Positions 16,935 through 25,354 are shown, counted from the stretch's first letter. The stretch is 64,000 nt of DNA from an uncultured bacterium (GCA_905215645.1 CAJMQS010000006.1:22276-86275); one strand, 5' to 3'. The notes: generated by a model not told the origin, from the sequence alone. Made by a program: numbers and translations.

Positions 16935-17777
16935 GTGGCAAAGATTTTGAAGAAACTGCAGCTGGCTCCTGCAGTCTGGGAATTTGAAGTGGATGCGCCT
17001 CTCATTGCGCACAAATGCAAACCGGGACAGTTCGTCATGGTGCTGGTGGATGAAACCAGCGAACGGATCCCTCTGACCATCGGTGATTTCGACCGGGAAA
17101 AAGGCTCCATCACCCTGATGGTCCAGGCCGTAGGGAACACCACCCGCCATCTCTGCGAAGATTTCGCCCAGGGAGACGAGATCCAGCACATCCTGGGGCC
17201 TTTGGGCCAGCCTTCTGAAATGGGCAAGTTCGGCACCGTGGTCATGGTCTGCGGGGGCATCGGTGTGGCACCGGTCCATCCCATCGCCCGGGCCTACCAC
17301 GAACTGGGCAACAAGGTGATCACCATCATCGGAGGCCGTCATAAGGACCTGATCCTGTGGAGGGACCGGATGGAAAAAATCAGCGATGAAGTGATCATCA
17401 CCACTGACGACGGATCCGAGGGCATCAAGGGCTTTGTCACCGATCCTCTCCGGAAAATGCTGGAAGAGGGGAACCATCCGGATCTGGTAGTGGCCATCGG
17501 CCCCATCATCATGATGATGAATGTGGCCAAGGTCACCAAGCCTTTCAACGTGAAGACTACCGCCAGCCTCAGCTGCCTCATGGTGGACGGCACGGGCATG
17601 TGCGGGGGCTGCCGGGTGCAGGTGGGCAATGAAAGCAAGTTCACCTGCTGCGACGGACCGGAATTCGACGCCCATCAGGTGGATTTCAAGAACCTGATGC
17701 AGCGGTCCAAGATGTACAAAGACCAGGAAGCAGTAGAATACAGTTGCGGAGGGCATTGCAGATGCGTGGAGGAATGA
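16935..17777 (+). CDS. nfnA: NADH-dependent reduced ferredoxin:NADP+ oxidoreductase subunit A (NfnA)
   Basis: 280 residues, ferredoxin-NADP+ reductase fold like PyrK. N-terminal FAD domain (RIPLTIGDFDREKGSITLMVQ), NAD domain (VMVCGGIGVAPVHPIAR), and a C-terminal [2Fe-2S] site with Cys in GTGMCGGCRVQV and TCCDG. The GTG at 16935 is chosen for AAGGAG 8 bases upstream; an upstream in-frame ATG lies in repeat DNA. Overlaps nfnB by ATGA, as expected for the two-subunit flavin-bifurcating transhydrogenase that couples NADPH to NADH and ferredoxin in anaerobes. Could alternatively pair as a sulfide dehydrogenase-type enzyme. Confidence 0.85.
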   Translation: MAKILKKLQLAPAVWEFEVDAPLIAHKCKPGQFVMVLVDETSERIPLTIGDFDREKGSITLMVQAVGNTTRHLCEDFAQGDEIQHILGPLGQPSEMGKFGTVVMVCGGIGVAPVHPIARAYHELGNKVITIIGGRHKDLILWRDRMEKISDEVIITTDDGSEGIKGFVTDPLRKMLEEGNHPDLVVAIGPIIMMMNVAKVTKPFNVKTTASLSCLMVDGTGMCGGCRVQVGNESKFTCCDGPEFDAHQVDFKNLMQRSKMYKDQEAVEYSCGGHCRCVEE

Positions 17778-19162
17778 GAAATCCCATGCCGGAACAGCCG
17801 GCAGATGTACGGAACCATAATTTCCAGGAAGTGGCCCTGGGCTATCCGGAAGATACAGCGGTGGACGAAGCCCAGCGCTGCCTGAACTGCAAGAATCCCC
17901 AGTGCGTGAAGGGTTGCCCGGTGAATGTGGACATCCCCCAGTTCATCCATGCGGTGACGGAACGGGATTTTGATGGGGCCATCCACATCCTGAAGAACAA
18001 GAATTCCCTGCCTGCCGTGTGCGGCCGGGTATGTCCCCAGGAAAACCAATGCGAAAAACACTGCATCCTGGGCATCAAGGGAGAACCGGTGGCCATCGGC
18101 CGTCTGGAACGGTTCGTGGCGGACCGGGCCCGGGAAAACGGGACGGATATGGTAAAAGAAGGGCTGGCACCCAAGAACGGCATCAAAGTGGCCGTGGTAG
18201 GCGGGGGGCCTTCCTGCCTCACCGCTGCCGGAGACCTGGCCAAGATGGGCTATGATGTGACCTTGTTCGAAGCCCTCCACAAGGTGGGCGGGGTGCTCAT
18301 GTACGGGATCCCTGAATTCCGTCTGCCCAAAGCCATCGTCCAGCACGAAATCGAACAGCTGAAGGTATTGGGCGTGAAGATCATGACCGATGTGGTGATC
18401 GGACGTACCTTCACCCTCCACGAGCTCCTGGGTGAAGAGGGCTTCCAGGCGGTGTACGTAGGCACCGGCGCCGGGCTGCCCCACTTCATGCGGATCCCTG
18501 GGGAAGCTCTCAACGGGGTCTATGCCGCCAACGAATTCCTCACCCGGGTGAACCTGATGGGGGCTTGGAAGTTCCCGAAGATGGCCACCCCTGTGTATGT
18601 GGGGAAGAACGTGGCCGTAGTAGGGGCCGGCAACGTGGCCATGGATGCTGCCCGGACCGCCAAACGGCTGGGGGCGGAGAACGTCTATGTGGTGTACCGC
18701 CGGAGCGAAGCAGAAATGCCCGCCCGGAAGGAAGAAATCGAACATGCCAAGGCAGAAGGTATCGAACTCCATATGCTGAACAACCCGGTGCAGATCCTGG
18801 GGAACGAAGAGGGCTGGGTGACGGGCCTCGAATGTGTCCGCACGGAACTGGGCGAACCGGATGCTTCCGGACGCCGGAGCCCGGTGGAGATCCCTGGCTC
18901 CAACCATGTGTTCGACGTGGATATGGTGGTGATGGCCATCGGCCAGGGCCCTAACCCGCTGCTGAAACACACCACCCCGGATCTGGTGACCAACCGGAAG
19001 GGCCTCATCACCGTGGATGAAAAGGAAGAAACCTCCATTCCCGGGGTCTTTGCCGGCGGGGATATCGTCACCGGGGCAGCCACTGTCATTTCTGCCATGG
19101 GAGCCGGCAAGAAGGCAGCTCTGGAAATCGATGCCTACCTGAAAGAAAAAGCAGGGAAGTAA
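17774..19162 (+). CDS. nfnB: NfnB / glutamate synthase small chain-like flavoprotein
   Basis: 462 residues. An N-terminal domain with two [4Fe-4S] sites (CLNCKNPQCVKGCPV and CGRVCPQENQCEKHC) is followed by FAD binding (VAVVGGGPSCLTAAG, with C in place of the usual A/G), LMYGIPEFRLPK and an NADPH Rossmann motif (VAVVGAGNVAMDAARTA). The motifs match both GltD and NfnB. The tight fusion to nfnA, and the absence of a glutamate synthase large subunit next door, favour Nfn. Start taken at the overlapping ATGA (17774); ATG 17762 or 17786 are possible. Confidence 0.87.
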   Translation: MRNPMPEQPADVRNHNFQEVALGYPEDTAVDEAQRCLNCKNPQCVKGCPVNVDIPQFIHAVTERDFDGAIHILKNKNSLPAVCGRVCPQENQCEKHCILGIKGEPVAIGRLERFVADRARENGTDMVKEGLAPKNGIKVAVVGGGPSCLTAAGDLAKMGYDVTLFEALHKVGGVLMYGIPEFRLPKAIVQHEIEQLKVLGVKIMTDVVIGRTFTLHELLGEEGFQAVYVGTGAGLPHFMRIPGEALNGVYAANEFLTRVNLMGAWKFPKMATPVYVGKNVAVVGAGNVAMDAARTAKRLGAENVYVVYRRSEAEMPARKEEIEHAKAEGIELHMLNNPVQILGNEEGWVTGLECVRTELGEPDASGRRSPVEIPGSNHVFDVDMVVMAIGQGPNPLLKHTTPDLVTNRKGLITVDEKEETSIPGVFAGGDIVTGAATVISAMGAGKKAALEIDAYLKEKAGK

Positions 19163-19170
19163 CACAGGAA

Positions 19171-20340
19171 ATGAAGAAACTGAAATGCTGGGGGCTGGCC
19201 GCGGCGCTCCTGTTCCTGGGGATGTTCCAGGCCCGGGGAGCAGCGGCTGCAGCACCCAAAAACACCTATAGACCTGCCAGCGGAGGCTATACCCTGACGG
19301 TGCCTCCCGGCAGCAAAGAAATCTATCATACCTCCACTGGAATCCGCTTCACGGTGGGGAAGGACTTCCTGGTCAGTGCGGATCTGTACACCCTGCCCAG
19401 TTTCGTTTCCGTCCCCATGAAGCAGTATTCCGCTGAGCAGCAGAAGGAATTCAAGAAGTTCCTGGGCAAGATCCAGGACCAGGAAAACGATACCATCCAG
19501 GAAGAAGGCGGATCCCGGGCTTCGGGCAGCCAATCCTCCCTGGATGGGATCCTGGGGGAAAAGCTCCGGAAGTACCGGGCTACGGCGGGAAGGACCGAAA
19601 ACGCCAAGCCGGAGAAACGGGAAGCTGCCGACACCTATACCTATGTAGCGGTGCCGGAAGACAAGCTGCGGACCCACCGGCCCTTTCTGATCGGCCGGGC
19701 GTACCAGCCGGAACGGAACGTACTCCTGGTGGTGAACGTGAGCGCTCCGGAAAACCTGGAAGCTGCGGCCCGTTCCGCCCTCCAGTCCCTGTGCTCCGAT
19801 CTGTCCCTCAGCCGGGTGAAGTATACGGATGTGAACCTATTGACGGTGCCTGGCATGGGCTATGAGATGGAGATCCCCAGCGGCTGGCGGATGTACACTC
19901 TCCGGGCGGACAATGTGCTGTTCGGCCGGTCCCTTAGCAGCGTCCACACCGACGGGCTCATGATCCGGGAATTTTCCGATGACACTTTTGCGGAACTGGG
20001 GAATTCCACTCCGGAAGGGCTGAAGGAAGCGGAAAATGCCTTCATCCAGAAGGTGACCCGCTACACCCCCAATATCACCATCCTGCACCATGAACCCATT
20101 TCTGTGGGCACACTTAACGGGAGCATGGCAGAATGCACCGATACCGGGGATCTGAAGAAGGTGTTCGTGGTGAATACCTACTTGATGAATCCCCAGGGGA
20201 ACGGCTATCAGATCCGGTACCAGACCGACGATACCATTAACTACGACCTGAAACTGAAAGCCTTCAAACAGTCCGTAGAAAGCTTCAGCCTGCTCCAGGA
20301 CAACGACGGCAGCGGCTTGAAGCCAGGGAAGGATATGTGA
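19171..20340 (+). CDS. Exported protein of unknown function
   Basis: 389 residues with a clear Sec signal (MKKLKCW, then ALLFLGMFQARGAAAAA), cleavage near residue 28. The mature part starts with a beta-rich segment GGYTLTVPPGSKEIYHTSTGIRF. A second similar segment appears at GYEMEIPSGWRMYTLRADNVLFG, suggesting two copies of one domain of about 150 residues joined by a charged, low-complexity linker (~95-150). No catalytic motif is seen. It follows nfnB by 8 bases but is probably unrelated in function. It lies just upstream of the ompA unit, so an envelope role is plausible. Confidence 0.6.
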   Translation: MKKLKCWGLAAALLFLGMFQARGAAAAAPKNTYRPASGGYTLTVPPGSKEIYHTSTGIRFTVGKDFLVSADLYTLPSFVSVPMKQYSAEQQKEFKKFLGKIQDQENDTIQEEGGSRASGSQSSLDGILGEKLRKYRATAGRTENAKPEKREAADTYTYVAVPEDKLRTHRPFLIGRAYQPERNVLLVVNVSAPENLEAAARSALQSLCSDLSLSRVKYTDVNLLTVPGMGYEMEIPSGWRMYTLRADNVLFGRSLSSVHTDGLMIREFSDDTFAELGNSTPEGLKEAENAFIQKVTRYTPNITILHHEPISVGTLNGSMAECTDTGDLKKVFVVNTYLMNPQGNGYQIRYQTDDTINYDLKLKAFKQSVESFSLLQDNDGSGLKPGKDM

Positions 20341-20342
20341 AA

Positions 20343-20372
20343 GGGGGTGTTGCACGTTAGGTGCAACACCTC
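20343..20372 (+). terminator. Hairpin after the exported protein gene
   Basis: GGTGTTGCAC GTTAG GTGCAACACC directly after the stop codon; no good T-run, so terminator function is uncertain. Confidence 0.5.
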
Positions 20373-20399
20373 CTAGCTGTAGAGCCGCATAGCGGCTCA

Positions 20400-20584
20400 A
20401 GTCTGGAGTCTGAAGTCTGGAGCCGAAGGTAAAATTTGCAAGCAAATTTTTGAATATGTAGAACCTTTGGATGAAATGATTTCTCATATTGATTGCGATT
20501 CTGGTTCTACAGAATCAAAAGGATCCGTCCAGCCAGACGGATCCTGTCCTGAGGCTTCCGACTTCAGACTCCTGACTCCCGACT
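20400..20584. repeat. Intergenic element with inverted heptad arms (AGTCTGG type)
   Basis: Occupies most of the 403-base gap before ompA. Left arm 20400-20429 (AGTCTGGAGTCTGAAGTCTGG) and right arm 20553-20584 are inverted copies of AGTCTGA/AGTCGGG-type heptamers. Inside lie three nested stems: AAATTTGC/GCAAATTT (20432-20450), GTAGAACC (20458) pairing with GGTTCTAC (20503), and GGATCCGTC/GACGGATCC (20521-20544). A structured RNA is possible but no gene is visible. Confidence 0.65.
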
Positions 20585-20585
20585 A

Positions 20586-20615
20586 GGGGCTGTTGCCTGT
20601 GCAACAGCCCCTTTT
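20586..20615 (+). terminator. Rho-independent terminator-like hairpin
   Basis: GGGGCTGTTGC CTGT GCAACAGCCCC TTTT, a member of the recurring terminator family, immediately after the inverted-arm element. Confidence 0.75.
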
Positions 20616-20660
20616 CACATTTATGTCACAAAGCATTCATATTCTCTTCATCCAGAAAGG

Positions 20661-20668
20661 TATACAAT
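20661..20668 (+). promoter_or_regulatory. Probable -10 region of ompA
   Basis: TATACAAT about 80 bases before the ompA start, in an AT-rich stretch after the terminator; the -35 is not clear (TTCATA/TTCATC candidates). Confidence 0.4.
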
Positions 20669-20743
20669 ATCAAGTATAAAGTGACTGGCCAGTCCAGTTC
20701 TCTTTTGTGTGAAAAAAATTTGAACGGGAAGAAGGAATCTTCA

Positions 20744-21799
20744 ATGCAGAAGAAAGCATTTGCGGTTACGCTGGCTGTTCTGGCATCCGTTGCCTCTATG
20801 GGGTTTGCGGCTCCTCAGACCAGCTGGGAACAGGGAGAATGGCAGCTGAACGCCGGGGCATGGGCTCCTAAGGCCAAATTCGACGGGAATGAATCCAGCA
20901 CCAAATGGAACTTTGACGGTGGCGTAGGCTATGGCCTGTCCGATAAATGGGCTCTGGAATACAACTACCGCGGCTTGAAGACCAAAGCCGGAGATTTCAA
21001 GACCGACGGTGACCAGAACGAAGTGAACCTGGTCTACAGCCTGGGCAAGAACTGGGCTCTGTTCGGCGGCTGGAACCGGATCAACAATGATTTTGACGGC
21101 AGCTATCATGGAGTCCATACCGGTTCTGCCGACAGCGTGATCAACAACGTAGCCCAATTCGGGGTACGGGCTAAATACGATCTGGCCAAGAACCTGGCTT
21201 TCTATGCAGAAGGCGCCCTGGGCACCAAGAAGACCAGCCAGTGGGATGCAGGCCTGGCTTACACCTTCGCCGACAACTGGGATCTGAATGCCGGGTACCG
21301 GTATGTGGATACCAAGCTGGACGATGACAACAACATCAAATACCGTGGCTTCTTGGTAGGCCTGTCCTATCGGTTCGGCGGCCACAAGAAGGCGGCTCCT
21401 GTAGTAGAAGAACCGGTGGCACCGACGGTAGCTGAACCTGTGGCTCCGGCTCATGTGTACAATGACTACTATCTGGACAGCATCCACTTCGATTCCGACG
21501 TGGATACCCCGAAAGCTTCTGAAGCCGGCAAATTGGCCAACTTCGTAGCCGTAGCCAAGGCTCATCCGGATTCCACCTTCAAACTGGTAGGGAACACCGA
21601 CTCCGATGCTTCCAATGCCTACAATGAAGACCTGTCCAAACGCCGTGTGATCAACGTAGCCAAATACGCCAATGACAACGGTGTAGATGCTTCCCGTATG
21701 AAACTGAACTACAAGGGTGAAACCAACCCTGCTTCCTCCAACGCCACCGAAGCCGGCAAAGCCGACAACCGCCGTGTGGATATCTGGGAACATAAATAA
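20744..21799 (+). CDS. ompA: OmpA-family outer-membrane protein
   Basis: 351 residues. Signal peptide MQKKAFAVTLAVLASVASMGFAA, then a ~170-residue N-terminal domain of alternating amphipathic strands typical of an eight-stranded barrel (WNFDGGVGYGLSDKWALEYNYRG, FLVGLSYRFGG). A Pro/Ala/Val/Glu linker (EEPVAPTVAEPVAPA) follows, then the OmpA peptidoglycan-binding domain (IHFDSDVDTP...LVGNTDSDASNAYNEDLSKRR...NRRVDI). It ties the outer membrane to peptidoglycan, and is direct evidence for a diderm cell. Codon choice looks biased as in highly expressed genes. Start at ATG 20744 after GAAGGAA; ends at a strong terminator. Confidence 0.92.
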   Translation: MQKKAFAVTLAVLASVASMGFAAPQTSWEQGEWQLNAGAWAPKAKFDGNESSTKWNFDGGVGYGLSDKWALEYNYRGLKTKAGDFKTDGDQNEVNLVYSLGKNWALFGGWNRINNDFDGSYHGVHTGSADSVINNVAQFGVRAKYDLAKNLAFYAEGALGTKKTSQWDAGLAYTFADNWDLNAGYRYVDTKLDDDNNIKYRGFLVGLSYRFGGHKKAAPVVEEPVAPTVAEPVAPAHVYNDYYLDSIHFDSDVDTPKASEAGKLANFVAVAKAHPDSTFKLVGNTDSDASNAYNEDLSKRRVINVAKYANDNGVDASRMKLNYKGETNPASSNATEAGKADNRRVDIWEHK

Positions 21800-21804
21800 G
21801 AATG

Positions 21805-21847
21805 AAAAAAATCAGCCTGCAGGATTTGCCTGTGGGCTGATTTTTTC
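21805..21847 (+). terminator. Rho-independent terminator of ompA
   Basis: AAAAAAATCAGCC TGCAGG ATTTG CCTGTG GGCTGATTTTTT: long stem with flanking A- and T-runs. Confidence 0.9.
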
Positions 21848-21903
21848 TGTCTGCGGGCAATGGCAGGCGGAGGTCAAATGTTCCGCATCTGCTCCTGAAT
21901 ATC

Positions 21904-22046
21904 AAAGAAGTCAGACCGACCCTAGAGGGCCTTTCAGATGTCAGACGTCAGCTCGTTTGCGATAAGCAGATTGATTTTGCAGCTATCCCGTACAAAAATC
22001 TTAAGTCTGATGTCTCAAGGCCCATTAGGGCCGTATCTGACTTCTT
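21904..22046. repeat. Intergenic element with ~45-bp imperfect terminal inverted repeat
   Basis: Left arm 21904-21950 and right arm 22001-22046 pair as inverted copies through AAGAAGTCAGA, GGCCCTA and GTCAGAC-type blocks; the right arm also contains the small palindrome GGCCCATTAGGGCC. It resembles the heptad-armed family but has the longest arms. No gene is present; with the ompA terminator and the next promoter it fills the gap 21800-22113. Confidence 0.65.
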
Positions 22047-22056
22047 GTTAGCCCCT

Positions 22057-22084
22057 TTCAATTTGCCTCCCTATCCCCTATAAT
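22057..22084 (+). promoter_or_regulatory. Probable promoter of the HD-domain gene
   Basis: TTCAAT, 16-base spacer, TATAAT; 30 bases before the ATG at 22114. Confidence 0.5.
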
Positions 22085-22113
22085 ATCCCTATCAGAAAGG
22101 TCGTGATTCTACC

Positions 22114-22632
22114 ATGGAAACTTTGGAAAAAATTGCCCGGGCAGCCATTGCCTATGATAAGGGGGACCCGAAACGGATCCACCATTTGCTGAAAGTCCAT
22201 GCTTTTGCCCGGCTCATCGGGCTGAGGGAAGGGCTGGATCCCCGGACCTTGTTCCGGCTGGAAGCCGCTGCCTATCTCCATGATATCGGCATCCACGAAG
22301 GAGAACGCCGGTTTGGCCGGAATGACGGGAAAATCCAGGAAGAACTGGGTCCGGATGTGGCCCGTCCCATGCTGGAAGGAGCCGGCATCACCGGGGAGGA
22401 TGCAGAACGGATCCTCTGGCTCATCGGCCATCACCACACCTACACCAGCATCGACGGTCTCGACGCCCAGATCCTGGCGGAAGCGGATATGCTGGTGAAT
22501 CCTTACGAAGACGGTACCAGCCGGCAGCAGAATGAAGCTCTGTATCAGCGGCTGTACAAGACGGAGGCCGGGAAGCAGCTGTTTGAGGAACTGTATTTAA
22601 AGGAATGGAGTCCGGTCAGGCAAGGATGCTGA
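22114..22632 (+). CDS. HD-domain phosphohydrolase
   Basis: 172 residues. Metal-binding pattern: H near residue 23 (RIHHLLKVHAFAR), the HD pair in AAYLHDIGIHEG, then GHHHTY and AEADML, matching small bacterial HD hydrolases. Substrates in this family are nucleotides or phosphomonoesters; no extra domain tells which. Followed after 25 bases by the DUF2939-like gene, likely co-transcribed. Confidence 0.8.
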   Translation: METLEKIARAAIAYDKGDPKRIHHLLKVHAFARLIGLREGLDPRTLFRLEAAAYLHDIGIHEGERRFGRNDGKIQEELGPDVARPMLEGAGITGEDAERILWLIGHHHTYTSIDGLDAQILAEADMLVNPYEDGTSRQQNEALYQRLYKTEAGKQLFEELYLKEWSPVRQGC

Positions 22633-22657
22633 AAGACTCTCTAAGGAGCAGGAAAAC

Positions 22658-23782
22658 ATGACAGAACAGCAGAAAGACGGGAATCCTTCCTCAGATTTCC
22701 GGCAAACAGAACAGTCACAGGCACAGGCCAGGCGCCGGAAAAAGAAACGGATCGCCTTGGGGGCAGTCCTGGCAGTCCTCATCGGGGCTGTTTCCGGCTG
22801 GTATTTCCTGTATTATATCCGGACCCCCCAATATGCGGTGAAACAGATCCGGGAAGCGGTGAACAAGCACGACATCGTCACCTTCCAGGACCACACGGAC
22901 CTGACCAAGGTGGTGGAGAAAGGGTATGATTCCCTCCTGGCTGCCCAGGGAGAAAACGATGTGGAAGGCGGTTACACGGAAGAGGAGAAGGACGAGATCA
23001 CCCGTCACCTGGAAGAAGTGATCCACAATGGGGTCCTTACCGGAGACTGGTCCGATCCCTACCGGAAGACCCACCCGGACAAGGTGCTGCCGGTGGACTG
23101 GGCCGCCCTGAAGGTGAAGGACATCCAGCCCGGGGCCAGCTATCCCCAGGACGCCCTGGTGAATGTCCAGCTGGACAATCCCAGCGTGGGGACCGATACC
23201 TTGGTGCTCCACATGCAGAAAAACGCAAAAGGGAACTGGCAGCTGGTAGAAATCACCAACTTGAAAGGATATTACGGGAAAATCCTCCAGAAAGGTGCCC
23301 AGACCAAACAGAAGAAACAGGCGGCAGGGGTGGCCAATGCCGTGCTCCAGGCGGCCCAAGGACTGGAAGAGACACCTTTGGCTCCGGTGTATGAGGTAAT
23401 CCGGGATAAGGTCCAGGAAGCTGCCGGCAGCGATGAGGGTACAGGCAGCAGTGGGATCCAGGGCGGTACCCGGCAGAAAAAGACGGGCGGCCAGGGAGCG
23501 GTGCTGCCTCCTGCTGTCCAGGTGCCCGGTGCTGCCAGCCCGCAGACCCTGGAACAGCAGCGTCAGGCTCTCCAGAAAGTGCTGAACAGCCCCATCGTGG
23601 GCAAATTGGTGGAAAAATTGGTGGACCACCAGGACGAGATCCTGGCCAAACTGGACCAATTGGCCCAGGCTGCCCAGAACGGCCAAGGGGATGCAGCCAT
23701 CCAGCAGGAAATCAGCAAATACCAGGGCCAGCTGGAGACCATCGGAAAGCTGCTGAACCTGGCGGCGAGATATCTGCAATAA
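22658..23782 (+). CDS. DUF2939-like single-pass membrane protein
   Basis: 374 residues. A charged cytoplasmic N-terminus (~30 residues, ARRRKKKR) and one transmembrane helix (IALGAVLAVLIGAVSGWYFLYYI) are followed by a domain beginning YAVKQIREAVNKHDIVTFQDHTDL, which resembles DUF2939. The C-terminal third is Gln/Ala-rich and probably coiled (LEQQRQALQKVLNSPIVGKLVEKL). Function unknown; likely periplasmic and envelope-related. RBS AAGGAG 7-12 bases upstream. Ends at a terminator hairpin. Confidence 0.65.
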   Translation: MTEQQKDGNPSSDFRQTEQSQAQARRRKKKRIALGAVLAVLIGAVSGWYFLYYIRTPQYAVKQIREAVNKHDIVTFQDHTDLTKVVEKGYDSLLAAQGENDVEGGYTEEEKDEITRHLEEVIHNGVLTGDWSDPYRKTHPDKVLPVDWAALKVKDIQPGASYPQDALVNVQLDNPSVGTDTLVLHMQKNAKGNWQLVEITNLKGYYGKILQKGAQTKQKKQAAGVANAVLQAAQGLEETPLAPVYEVIRDKVQEAAGSDEGTGSSGIQGGTRQKKTGGQGAVLPPAVQVPGAASPQTLEQQRQALQKVLNSPIVGKLVEKLVDHQDEILAKLDQLAQAAQNGQGDAAIQQEISKYQGQLETIGKLLNLAARYLQ

Positions 23783-23785
23783 AAA

Positions 23786-23830
23786 GGGGCTGTTGCACGT
23801 GTGAAAACCACACACGTGCAACAACCCCTT
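23786..23830 (+). terminator. Rho-independent terminator, long stem
   Basis: GGGGCTGTTGCACGTGTG AAAA then the complementary arm ending CAACCCCTT; 18-base imperfect stem, recurring terminator family. Confidence 0.75.
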
Positions 23831-23988
23831 CGTCATACGTCAGTCGTCATACGTCATACGCTTTTGGAAATCAATTTTTCCAAATTGATTTTGAAATTTT
23901 AAAACCCGCTATAACGTTCAACTGATTTTCTTAAATTCGAAGCCAGTAGAGCTGGCTTCCATCGACGTATGACCTATGACGTATGACG
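23831..23988. repeat. Intergenic element with inverted heptad arms (GTCATAC type, reverse orientation)
   Basis: Same order of parts as the element at 16674-16874 when read on the minus strand: GTCATAC arm, GGAAGCCAGC/GCTGGCTTC hairpin (23939-23961), AATCAGTTGAA (single copy), AATTTGG-AAAAATTGATTT palindrome, matching arm. It fills the convergent gap between the DUF2939-like gene and hydF. Confidence 0.8.
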
Positions 23989-24015
23989 GGCTGTTGCTCA
24001 TGCAACAGTCCCTTT
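23988..24015. terminator. Hairpin at the convergent hydF end
   Basis: GGGCTGTTGC TCAT GCAACAGTCCC TTT; could act on either side of the convergent pair. Confidence 0.55.
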
Positions 24016-24016
24016 C

Positions 24017-25237
24017 TCACCCTTTCACCTTTTTCAGCAGCTCCGGGAACGGGGCCAGGACACGGGGCAGGATACCGTTCATGCAGGCGATGGCGATGCC
24101 GTAGTTGGTCATGGGCACCTGCTGGTTTTCCGCGGCGCTTTGGCGGTACGCCACTTCCTGGGCGTTGAGCATGCAGGCCCCGCAGTGGACGATCAGCCTG
24201 AAGGGAGACAGGTCATCGGGGAAGCCTTTGCCGCTGCTGTAATGGAATTCTGGTTCCGCTCCCGAGTAGTTCCGGATCCAGTTGGGCAGTTTCACGGTAC
24301 CGATGTCGTTGCACTGCCGGTGGTGGGTACATCCTTCGGAAATCAGCACAGGATCCCCATCCTTCAGCTTTTTCAGCTGGAGGGCTCCATCGATGAAGGA
24401 AGAAAGCTGGCCTTTATATCGGGCGAAGAGGATGGAGAAACTGGTGAGCCGGATTTCTGGGGGGACCATCTGGTCCACGATATGGAAGGCCTGGCTGTCG
24501 GTGACCACCAGGCTGATCTTTTTGCCCAAGAGATCGATCGCTCCAGGCAGTTCCTGGGGCTGGACCACCACCGCACTGCAGTGGCCGTCCAAAAGTTCCC
24601 GGATGGCCTGCTGCTGGGGCAGGATCAGCCGGCCCTTGGGGGCAGATTCATCGCAGGGGACCACCAGTACCACCAGGGCATGGGGTTCCAACAGGTCCAG
24701 GAGCAGGGGCTTCTTCTTTTCTTCCTTACCCAAAGCTTGGGAAATCCGTTCCTTCAGTTCCCAGATCCGGGTGCCGGCACTGGCACTGACTAGCATGCTG
24801 TGGTCCTTCAGCTCTTCTGGAAGGGTAAAGGCAGAGACCAGGTCGCATTTGTTGAACACCACCAGATAGGGGATCTTCCGGGCCTGGATCTCCTGGAGCA
24901 GTTTCCGGTCAAAAGCATTCAGTCCGCTGACGGCATCCACCACCAGGAGAGCGATATCCGTGCTCCGGAGCACCAGACGGGCTTTTTCGATCCGGGACTG
25001 ACCCAGATCGCTGTCGTCATCCATCCCAGGGGTATCTGTCAGCAGGACGGGACCCAGGGGCAGGATCTCCATGGCTTTGGAGACCGGATCGGTGGTGGTC
25101 CCTTTGAAATCCGAGACGATGGCCAGGTCCTGGCCGGTGATGGCGTTGATCAGGGATGATTTCCCTGCGTTCCGGCAGCCGAACAGACCGATGTGGATCC
25201 GTTCGCTAGAAGGGGTGGCATTGAGAGAAGCAGGCAT
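24017..25237 (-). CDS. hydF: [FeFe]-hydrogenase maturation GTPase HydF
   Basis: 406 residues. GTPase motifs: G1 GCRNAGKSS (residues 20-28), TTTDP, DTPGM, NKCD. The C-terminal [4Fe-4S] site follows the HydF pattern exactly: C303-T-H305, then H351-C352-x-x-C355. HydF is the scaffold that assembles and delivers the 2Fe subcluster to [FeFe]-hydrogenase, together with the radical-SAM enzymes HydE and HydG, which are not in this window. It therefore predicts an [FeFe]-hydrogenase elsewhere in the genome. It has its own promoter (TTGCAC-17-TATGAT). Confidence 0.93.
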   Translation of the reverse strand: MPASLNATPSSERIHIGLFGCRNAGKSSLINAITGQDLAIVSDFKGTTTDPVSKAMEILPLGPVLLTDTPGMDDDSDLGQSRIEKARLVLRSTDIALLVVDAVSGLNAFDRKLLQEIQARKIPYLVVFNKCDLVSAFTLPEELKDHSMLVSASAGTRIWELKERISQALGKEEKKKPLLLDLLEPHALVVLVVPCDESAPKGRLILPQQQAIRELLDGHCSAVVVQPQELPGAIDLLGKKISLVVTDSQAFHIVDQMVPPEIRLTSFSILFARYKGQLSSFIDGALQLKKLKDGDPVLISEGCTHHRQCNDIGTVKLPNWIRNYSGAEPEFHYSSGKGFPDDLSPFRLIVHCGACMLNAQEVAYRQSAAENQQVPMTNYGIAIACMNGILPRVLAPFPELLKKVKG

Positions 25238-25313
25238 GGAAAGTTCCTCCTTTGGAAAGCAAAAAATAAATACCGAACAATCGGCAGAATGTGTTTGGAA
25301 ATTGTTTCAATTT

Positions 25314-25342
25314 ATCATACAATAATCTTTCGTCCGGTGCAA
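25314..25342 (-). promoter_or_regulatory. Promoter of hydF
   Basis: Minus strand TTGCAC, 17-base spacer, TATGAT; about 75 bases upstream of the hydF start, in an AT-rich gap. Confidence 0.7.
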
Positions 25343-25354
25343 GTCTTTGCCCCC

